Assembly: GCA_004335635.1 (NCBI GenBank)
Contig: QAXH01006780.1
Span: 1,912 to 12,121 of the forward strand
Direction: 5' to 3'
DNA from: Chloromonas sp. AAM2
Lineage: Eukaryota > Chlorophyta > Chlorophyceae > Chlamydomonadales > Chlamydomonadaceae
DNA: 10,210 nt
In this document: piece by piece, positions 7,201 through 10,210 of the stretch
Position numbering within the stretch: position 1 is the stretch's first letter
Layout of the letters: every line of letters starts with the position of its first letter
Made by a program: the position numbers and the translations under genes
The notes under the pieces: generated by a model
What the model was told of the DNA's origin: nothing
Databases searched by the model: none
Seen by the model: only the letters and a program-made list of their open reading frames with translations

Positions 7201-8941
7201 GTTTTGTATATGTAGTGCTTTAAAACTAGGCTTGCTAGTCAGGTTCCGAGTGTTGGCGGACCTGGGCTGGCCCAGCCCTAGGCAAGGGCATTGCTCCAAC
7301 CCTAAGCTGAACCCTAACCATTGTAACCCAAACCCTGCCTCATCCGCCTCACAACAGCCTAGGTGCGGCATGCGGCACACTGGCCTTGTGCTGTTGTGCT
7401 TGGCTTCGCCCCTGACTCTGACCTGAGTAAGGTCTGCGATTGCGCTTGCTGTTACTTCGACCCTACCCTTGACCCTTTCCAACCTGATGTAAACAAGTGC
7501 ATATTGACCGGTTTGCCCCCGCCTCTGACCTGAGGAGGGTCTGCCACTGCGCCCGCTGTAAGGTACTCTTGCGCTAGGGAGGACACGGCCTGGGCTGCCT
7601 GGATGGCCCGGAAGAAACCCCGGGGGCCTGTGGCTATGGAAACCTGCATGCACAGGGGTTAGAGACGGCCTTCATTGCACAAGGATGTGACAGAGCCTGG
7701 GTGGTGAAAGAGCTAGTATCATGTCTGTTGTGTGCATCCTCATCAGTGCGTCACGAGACCGGGTGCTTAGCAGCAGCTGGGCTCCACCACCCTCGTCAAA
7801 GCATGAGAATGATGCCCCTTCAAGCATTCAGTGTGTGTGTGAGTGTGCGCCTTGTGTGCCTGTGTGTCTGTGTGTTGTCTCGTCCGACCTGTATCATCCC
7901 ACAAGTGCACTGTTAAATGATACCGGTGATGGGTAAAGTTTGGGATTCGGAACAGTCAGGGATGTTCCTGATACTGTTACAGATTGCCTGCGGTTCCGGG
8001 GTGGTCAGGCAACTAGTACCACGTCTGTGAGCCTGGTCTCGACCTGTCTGTGTCGTTCTACAAAAGCACCGTTTTCCCCTTTCCCCTTGCCCTGTGTGGG
8101 TGGGTGTGTGTCTCATGACATGCATGCAGCATCACCAGAACTGGTGTGAATGGCAACACTGTGCAGGGACAGACACCCGCATGCGGAGTTGTGCTGGTTG
8201 CTGTCACCACAGTGTTCAGAACGGGAGACACGTGCAAGCGCACGCATGGAAGTGGGGCAGTGGGCAGAGAATGTGTGATTCAGTGTACATGAGATTGTGC
8301 ACAGCAAGAGCTCGGGGTGCCAGTGATGCAGGCCTATGTGCATGGCAGTAACCTATGACCATGCAGCCATTGCATGGCGAGTTGCGACTGCATGTCAAAG
8401 GGTTGCATTGCGGGCTACATAGTGAACAGCAGAGAACAGGCTTCAAAGGCACGTGATTTGTGCTGCCAAATATAGCATGTCCTCAAGAAATGGCGCATCG
8501 GGAACGGTGTGCTGATAATGCAGCTCAATAGTGTGCGTGGGGGGTAGAGCGTTGTTGCATGGGCTGGGAGTGGCATCTGAGGTGGGCAGATGGCCACGAT
8601 CCAACTGTGCGATTAGAGCAGGGAAATCGCCTCTAGACCCCTTGGAGCGCTACCACTACACTCACGCGCACTGTCTCTTGCAGCAGCTCCGACAATTCAG
8701 CTGCTCGCTTGGCTGGATCGGCCGGGGCCTTGGCCGTTGAGGTACCAGCTGCGCTTCCTGCCGAGCTACTGTTGCTGGCATTTCCGTATGAATTGCTGGT
8801 AGAGCTTGCAGTTGAGCTGCGACTATATGCGAGTGATCGGCTTGCGCTTCGCTGTACCAGTGCCAAGGGTGTGCCGACAGTTGGGCTCAAATTGAGTTTT
8901 GCAGCTCGCCAGAGCCTACTCCTCAGTTGGGGCGCCATCAT
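1135..8941 (-). CDS. ABC1K9: ABC1K9-like plastid atypical kinase (ABC1/ADCK/UbiB family), 15 exons
   Basis: Joined minus-strand exons: 8941-8666, 7643-7530, 6761-6516, 5829-5782, 5472-5408, 5078-5032, 4787-4714, 4106-4027, 3881-3809, 3380-3293, 2667-2555, 2360-2287, 1910-1828, 1668-1579, 1220-1135. Every junction is GT...AG and the sum is 1557 nt, 519 codons without a stop. The plant homologue is about 540 residues as I recall, so only a short C-terminus is missing. Order of parts: an acidic-poor, Ser/Ala/Arg-rich transit-like peptide (about 1-80), KxGQ (K146-Q149), SASVAQVH loop (207-214), invariant lysine K228, LDEVDF (276-281), HADVHAGN (365-372), DFG (385-387), FPREF (493-497). Family knowledge: ABC1 kinases of plastoglobules influence prenylquinone and lipid metabolism; substrates are largely unknown. 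All catalytic residues are present, so the gene looks intact. Assignment to the K9 subgroup rests on remembered similarity and has not been tested by alignment. Confidence 0.93.
1221..1578 (-). other. Intron 14 (358 bp)
   Basis: AT-richer segment with no repeats or coding-like frames noted. Confidence 0.8.
1579..1668 (-). CDS. Kinase exon 14
   Basis: 90 nt, phase 1 in and phase 1 out, encoding (S)QGMAASLEVDQTQLNRLFL then NLVRIGETHG(V). The Q-x-N-x-L-F-L-x-L-V-R-x-x-E-x-x-G pattern is the C-terminal helix of ABC1K9. Acceptor GCGTCTCAG, donor GAG/GTAGGT. Confidence 0.9.
1828..1910 (-). CDS. Kinase exon 13
   Basis: 83 nt, phase 2 in and phase 1 out: (K)FGRDLESFFTELEQVNTNV then TISRDSAG(S). It corresponds to the F-x-x-D-L-E-x-x-F segment of plant ABC1K9. 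I placed the donor at GGAA/GTGAGG because it restores the frame into exon 14; reading on gives family-unlike peptide. Confidence 0.88.
1911..2286 (-). other. Intron 12 (376 bp)
   Basis: Carries one CACGTG near its donor and otherwise unremarkable, CA-rich sequence. No coding signal was found. Confidence 0.8.
2265..2414. promoter_or_regulatory. Cluster of five CACGTG (G-box/E-box) palindromes
   Basis: CACGTG occurs at 2265-2270, 2333-2338 (inside exon 12), 2367-2372, 2387-2392 and 2409-2414. One is embedded in the 10-bp palindrome ATCACGTGAT (2365-2374). I counted only three others in the rest of the window (7068, 8229, 8450). CACGTG is the core bound by bZIP and bHLH factors. Regulatory use here is inference, and a simple local sequence bias is the alternative. 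Confidence 0.4.
2287..2360 (-). CDS. Kinase exon 12
   Basis: 74 nt, phase 0 in and phase 2 out, encoding VSDYETMARALATIGACDTD then VDYT(K). It matches the Y-E-x-M-A-x-A-L-x-x-x-G-A block that follows the DFG segment in plant ABC1K9. Acceptor GATGCAG, donor GTAAGA. Confidence 0.92.
2555..2667 (-). CDS. Kinase exon 11: DFG motif
   Basis: 113 nt, phase 1 in and phase 0 out. It encodes (G)NLLVLRDGRVGFLDFGIVG, then RISPVTWKAVEALIGGLA. D385-F386-G387 is the metal-binding DFG, followed by the GIVGRISP-TW block conserved with plant ABC1K9. The frame stays open beyond the donor (GCG/GTGGGT), but the readthrough peptide no longer resembles the family. Confidence 0.95.
2668..3292 (-). other. Intron 10 (625 bp)
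   Basis: It contains a GGGTAAGGGTAGGCA-type purine-rich stretch near 3003-3060 and an ACAAACCCACAA/TAAACCCACAA direct repeat near 3165-3200. No gene is supported. Confidence 0.8.
3293..3380 (-). CDS. Kinase exon 10: catalytic loop
   Basis: 88 nt, phase 0 in and phase 1 out, encoding DPESVLVSALNTWFASVMGA then ETFHADVHA(G). HADVHAGN, split here from exon 11 at its glycine codon, is the ABC1 catalytic loop. D367 is the proposed base and N372 a metal ligand. Acceptor CTGCTCAG, donor GTGGGT. Confidence 0.95.
3381..3808 (-). other. Intron 9 (428 bp)
   Basis: No notable repeats or coding-like frames were seen. Confidence 0.8.
3809..3881 (-). CDS. Kinase exon 9: MERL hinge
   Basis: 73 nt, phase 2 in and phase 0 out: (R)LLVMERLVGAPLVDYNAIR then SITTK. 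The V-M-E-R-L-x-G-x-P-L motif is the hinge-region signature of ABC1 kinases. Acceptor CCACGCAG, donor AAG/GTGAAC. Confidence 0.93.
4027..4106 (-). CDS. Kinase exon 8
   Basis: 80 nt, phase 0 in and phase 2 out, encoding FSVFLDSRGLRSIATCPEVY then RQHSSR(R). The pattern F-x-x-F-L-x-x-x-G-L and A-T-x-P-x-V-Y matches plant ABC1K9. Acceptor CTCCACGCAG; donor GTGTGC is less typical. Confidence 0.9.
4107..4713 (-). other. Intron 7 (607 bp)
   Basis: Contains an AACAACAGCCCTT direct repeat (4332-4344 and 4351-4363). Nothing gene-like was found. Confidence 0.85.
4714..4787 (-). CDS. Kinase exon 7: ExD-type motif
   Basis: 74 nt, phase 1 in and phase 0 out. It encodes (G)IIGDIRTSMLDEVDFTKEA then EHIQQ. 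The L-D-E-V-D-F-x-K-E-A block is the conserved acidic motif that lies against the KxGQ helix in ABC1 kinases. Donor CAA/GTGAGT. Confidence 0.95.
4961..4987. repeat. (GT)13 microsatellite
   Basis: 27 bases of uninterrupted GT alternation within intron 6; CA repeats on the transcribed strand. Confidence 0.95.
5032..5078 (-). CDS. Kinase exon 6: 47-nt exon
   Basis: Encodes (R)YLEFLQPELSRLSLT(G), phase 2 in and phase 1 out, flanked by acceptor CTTCACAG and donor GTGGGC. It matches the EFL-PE-SR-SL helix of plant ABC1K9. Confidence 0.9.
5079..5407 (-). other. Intron 5 (329 bp)
   Basis: It contains four copies of CGCAAAA on the plus strand (5271, 5286, 5316, 5331), that is TTTTGCG on the transcribed strand, and an AATG-type short repeat near 5345. 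No coding signal was found. Confidence 0.8.
5408..5472 (-). CDS. Kinase exon 5
   Basis: 65 nt, phase 0 in and phase 2 out. It encodes VLKPGVEDVLSTDMSFVYL then VS-R(split). The VLKPG block follows the catalytic lysine, and the D-x-x-F-V-Y-x-V-S-R helix matches the N-lobe of plant ABC1K9. Donor AG/GTGAGC. Confidence 0.92.
5473..5781 (-). other. Intron 4 (309 bp)
   Basis: Begins GTGAGC and ends CCAG. It contains an A9 run on the minus strand near 5610. Nothing further is apparent. Confidence 0.85.
5782..5829 (-). CDS. Kinase exon 4: 48-nt exon with the invariant lysine
   Basis: Only 16 codons: VHCAVLKSSNKQVVLK. It completes the SVAQVH loop begun in exon 3 and supplies the invariant ATP-site lysine in VVLK, followed across the junction by VLKPG. 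Acceptor TTGTGTTGCAG, donor AAG/GTGAGC, phase 0 at both ends. It is so short that it would be missed by ORF-length filters. Confidence 0.92.
5830..6515 (-). other. Intron 3 (686 bp)
   Basis: AT-richer than the exons. It contains a (TTG)7 tract at 6431-6451 close to the donor. No gene-like frame was found. Confidence 0.85.
6431..6451. repeat. (TTG)7 microsatellite
   Basis: Seven uninterrupted TTG units in intron 3, read as CAA on the transcribed strand. Confidence 0.95.
6516..6761 (-). CDS. Kinase exon 3: KxGQ motif
   Basis: 82 codons, phase 0 at both ends, acceptor CCCCACAG and donor CAG/GTAAGA. It carries VVLRKLFEKLGSTYIKLGQF, the KxGQ signature of ABC1 kinases, then ASSPSLFPDEYV and QTQPVPF, and ends in PLASASVAQ, the first part of the ABC1-specific loop that replaces the usual glycine-rich loop. 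This is the longest internal exon and the clearest family identifier. Confidence 0.95.
6762..7529 (-). other. Intron 2 (768 bp)
   Basis: It holds a decayed copy of the exon 2 tail and donor (7408-7454), a palindrome GGGCTGG-C-CCAGCCC (7264-7278), and scattered CCCTAA words around 7299-7336. Nothing else coding-like was found. Confidence 0.85.
7408..7454 (-). repeat. Partial duplicate of exon 2 3' end plus splice donor
   Basis: 47 bp matching 7515-7561 at 38 of 47 positions (about 81%), in the same orientation, offset 107 bp. On the minus strand it preserves the frame (T-A-S-A-I-A-D-L-T-Q against T-A-G-A-V-A-D-P-P-Q) and the CAG/GTCAGA donor. No good acceptor precedes it; only a purine-rich AACAG is present. 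It is most simply a fossil tandem duplication, possibly a pseudo-exon. Confidence 0.65.
7530..7643 (-). CDS. Kinase exon 2
   Basis: 38 codons, phase 0 at both ends, beginning VSIATGPRGFFRAIQAAQAV and ending AVADPPQ. The TGPRG motif and the following Gln/Ala helix match the pre-kinase linker of plant ABC1K9. The donor reads CAG then GTCAGA, weaker than the others, and a related copy of this exon tail lies about 107 bp further into the intron. Confidence 0.88.
7644..8665 (-). other. Intron 1 (1022 bp)
   Basis: Donor GTGAGT at 8665-8660, acceptor CAG at 7646-7644. It contains GT/TG-rich patches (about 7830-7875 and 8094-8112) and small inverted repeats (CCATGCA/TGCATGG at 8359-8377; GTATCAT/ATGATAC at 7891-7923). 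Several plus- and minus-strand open frames of 60-85 codons occur, but their composition is not coding-like. No gene is supported inside it. Confidence 0.85.
8666..8941 (-). CDS. Kinase exon 1: start and transit-like peptide
   Basis: Two adjacent ATGs (8941-8939 and 8938-8936) are the first in this frame; the frame is open upstream to a TGA at 9067-9065 with no other ATG. The second ATG is followed by GCG, a better context, so either may be used. The peptide MMAPQLRSRLWRAAKL has four basic and no acidic residues in its first 16. A long Ser/Thr/Ala/Asn stretch follows, and then a helical segment AAELSELLQETVR. This is typical of algal plastid or mitochondrial targeting peptides. The exon ends ...GTG CGC before donor GTGAGT, phase 0. 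Confidence 0.88.
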
Positions 8942-9146
8942 TACACACAACTGCGACAGTAAAGGTCCCCACAAAGGTAAGTTCGATGTGAACCTGCTCG
9001 ATGCTTCTGAGCTAGAGAGTGGGTGTGTGGTGTGTGGGGGGTGTTGCTGACGTGGAAAGATGGTTCAGCAGATGCGGTTCCAGATGGACTGCATGCAACG
9101 TAAATGCAATGTTCCAATTGAACGCAGCACCTCTTGGGCAGCGAGG

Positions 9147-9179
9147 CAAGTGTGACATGGCAAGGTTATGTCACACTTG
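9147..9179. repeat. Perfect 12-bp inverted repeat, 9-nt loop
   Basis: CAAGTGTGACAT (9147-9158) and ATGTCACACTTG (9168-9179) are exact reverse complements, separated by GGCAAGGTT. It lies about 210 bp upstream of the kinase start codon. It could be a dyad protein-binding site or the hairpin of a short transcript; no T-run follows. Confidence 0.9.
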
Positions 9180-9563
9180 TGGACCCGCCTCTGTGCTGAG
9201 CATAATAAGTTGACGGGGCTCTATTTCTAAGAATGACAGGGCGCAGTATTCGAGTTCATTTTCGACCATTCTACATGGGTTCATGATTGTTTGTGAGCTC
9301 ATGTGCGCCAAACTTTCTGGTCGCACCAGCACTTGTCAGCTGACACTGCAAACAAGCGTTGTGATGCGGCAGGTTGAGAATGAAATACAAGCATTGCAAA
9401 GGACTACTGTGGCATGCATGGTATGTGACTGCATATGCCTGCTGGGTTGAGAAGGCACACTTCGGCGTCCAAAACATGCTTGCCGGACTGGCACGAGTTC
9501 ACGCTGACAATGACAGGAGCAAACAATCAAGCACATTTCGCGCAGTTTGCCAGTTCTAAGACA

Positions 9564-9644
9564 ATTTTTACTGTCTGTTTCTGCACACGATTTTTTACTG
9601 TCTGTTTCTGCACACGATTTTTTACTTTGTGTTTCTGCACACAA
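9564..9644. repeat. 27-bp minisatellite, three copies
   Basis: Copies at 9564-9590, 9591-9617 and 9618-9644 share the pattern TTTTTACTGTCTGTTTCTGC followed by ACACGA; the third has TTTGTG for CTGTCTG and ends ACAA. The unit is a multiple of three, so both strands give 9-residue peptide repeats, but these are cysteine/phenylalanine- or lysine-rich and lack a credible gene around them. Confidence 0.92.
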
Positions 9645-9691
9645 TCAGCTGTAGTTGCTCATGCCACGAGGCCACACGAGGCTTGTAGAGC

Positions 9692-9731
9692 ATGGCAGGC
9701 CTTACTGACAGGCCACCGGTTCTGGCACGCA

Positions 9732-9774
<43 letters not shown>

Positions 9775-9853
9775 ACAAGAGGAAGGACAGGGCCTGGAGC
9801 CGCATCAGCTAGAGGCAGAAGTGGCCTTGAACAATCCGGCGAACTATGATTAG
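9692..9853 (+). CDS. Candidate small polyglutamine protein or first exon
   Basis: 53 codons from ATG (context GAGCATGGCAGG) to TAG. The parts are MAGLTDRPPVLARK, then Q x13, then EQEEGQGLEPHQLEAEVALN and NPANYD. An in-frame TAG lies at 9686-9688, so this ATG is the only possible start in the frame. The acidic, glutamine-rich tail after the CAG tract has coding-like composition, unlike the alternate poly-Ser and poly-Ala frames. A GT at 9819-9820 (GAA/GTGGCC) could be a donor, and acceptors occur downstream, for example CCAG at 9978-9981 followed by LEPSLDILDK. It is divergent from the kinase. I do not recognise a family. Confidence 0.35.
9734..9772 (+). repeat. (CAG)13 microsatellite
   Basis: Thirteen uninterrupted CAG units. 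In the 9692 frame they encode glutamine. Such tracts are unstable and would be polymorphic between strains. Confidence 0.97.
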
Positions 9854-9936
9854 CATCGCAGAGTCCAAACCAGCCATAATAGCAAGGTGTATGCGACAAG
9901 CAGGAAGGATCAGCCAAGCAGGAGACAAGGTGCGAT

Positions 9937-9963
9937 TGACACTTCACTGACACGTCACTGACA
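9937..9963 (+). repeat. 11-bp-spaced TGACA motif series
   Basis: TGACAcTTCAC, TGACAcGTCAC and TGACAG start at 9937, 9948 and 9959, exactly 11 bp apart; the first two units match at 10 of 11 positions. TGACA is the core bound by TALE-class homeodomain proteins (established for plant KNOX); a role here is inference. Confidence 0.6.
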
Positions 9964-10036
9964 GATTGTACTTGACACCAGCTTGAACCTAGTCTGGACA
10001 TCTTAGACAAGTCGGAGGAAGCTTTAACTGTCTGTT

Positions 10037-10066
10037 AATTTGACAGGAATCTGGATCTGTCAAATT
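10037..10066. repeat. Perfect 10-bp inverted repeat, 10-nt loop
   Basis: AATTTGACAG (10037-10046) and CTGTCAAATT (10057-10066) are exact reverse complements separated by GAATCTGGAT. Each arm carries a TGACAG core, facing inward. Confidence 0.88.
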
Positions 10067-10210
10067 TGCCAGTTCTGGGACAGTTTGTGTGAATTGGACC
10101 TTAGGACCTGTGACGCTAACCTCTGCGCGTGCCTGCCCGCCACAAGGGGCCTTTGAGTGCGAGTGTCGACACCTCGGTTCGTCTGGAGTCGTGCTCTTGT
10201 CCGCTCTTGT

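Larger units (their letters stand above)
8942..9691. other. 5' flank between the kinase and a candidate divergent gene
   Basis: About 750 bp without a supported gene. It contains a CA/CT-rich stretch on the minus strand (about 9010-9050) just upstream of the kinase start, a perfect inverted repeat (9147-9179) and a 27-bp minisatellite (9564-9644). A CAG at 8956-8954 (GTCGCAG on the minus strand) could end a 5' UTR intron. No TATA box could be assigned with confidence. If the plus-strand open frame at 9692 is real, this would be a shared divergent promoter region. Confidence 0.6.
9854..10210. other. Right-hand region with TGACA motifs, no proven gene
   Basis: It contains an 11-bp-spaced TGACA series (9937-9963), another TGACA at 9973, a perfect inverted repeat (10037-10066) and a near copy of 9546-9567 at 10065-10086. 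A short plus-strand frame LEPSLDILDKSEEALTVC (9982-10035, stop 10036-10038) has coding-like composition but no other support. From about 10090 to the right edge I see nothing recognisable. Confidence 0.5.

Noticed and set aside
7299..7336. Interstitial telomere repeat
   Set aside because: CCCTAA words occur a few times but are irregularly spaced and interrupted, and no chlorophyte-type CCCTAAAA array is present.
7198..7653. Minus-strand 151-codon open frame as an intact coding region
   Set aside because: It overlaps exon 2 in a different frame from VSIATGPRG and the rest is intron. Its length is explained by high local GC.
8939..8974. Longer kinase N-terminus starting at a TTG at 8974
   Set aside because: A nuclear eukaryotic gene should start at ATG. 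The first in-frame ATGs are at 8941 and 8938, and the open frame upstream has no ATG before the stop at 9065.
9564..9644. Repetitive minus-strand protein (TDSKKSCAE repeats)
   Set aside because: The frame is created by the minisatellite itself. Beyond it the peptide has no coding-like features.
1..10210. Undescribed defence, mobile or biosynthetic system
   Set aside because: No transposase, reverse transcriptase, integrase, toxin-like or cluster-type genes were recognised on either strand. The window is dominated by one conserved housekeeping-type kinase gene.

Overview
This is a nuclear, intron-rich stretch of a photosynthetic eukaryote, most likely a chlorophyte green alga of moderate GC content. 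The grounds are inference: many small exons, GTGAG/GTAAG-type donors, simple repeats and minisatellites, and a plastid-type gene closest to a land-plant relative. No bacterial-style operon, tRNA, rRNA, CRISPR array or intact transposon was seen.

One large gene on the minus strand fills about 80% of the window (coding 8941 down to at least 1135). I assembled 15 coding exons by eye. All 14 internal junctions obey GT...AG and keep one reading frame, giving 519 codons. The protein is an atypical ABC1/ADCK/UbiB-family kinase, closest to my recollection of the plant plastid protein ABC1K9 (At5g05200). It has a transit-peptide-like start, the KxGQ motif, the alanine/serine-rich loop, the invariant lysine, the HADxHxGN loop, the DFG motif and the conserved FPREF C-terminal block. 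Only the last few C-terminal residues are unplaced.

Left region (1-1134): a short open frame runs off the left edge on the minus strand (1-79), either another gene or a distal ABC1K exon. Next come four 65-bp minisatellite copies (196-455), then sequence that should hold the end of the kinase transcript. Middle (1135-8941): kinase exons separated by introns of 145 to 1022 bp. The introns hold a (GT)n tract, a (TTG)7 tract, a cluster of five CACGTG palindromes around exon 12, and a decayed copy of the 3' end of exon 2 with its splice donor. Right region (8942-10210): the kinase 5' flank, a perfect 12-bp inverted repeat, a 27-bp x3 minisatellite, a short plus-strand open frame with 13 glutamines (possibly the first exon of a divergent gene), and a block of TGACA motifs followed by a perfect 10-bp inverted repeat.

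I found no previously undescribed system. The points most worth checking are the CACGTG cluster, the partial exon duplication, the unresolved kinase 3' end, and the two candidate partial genes at the window edges.
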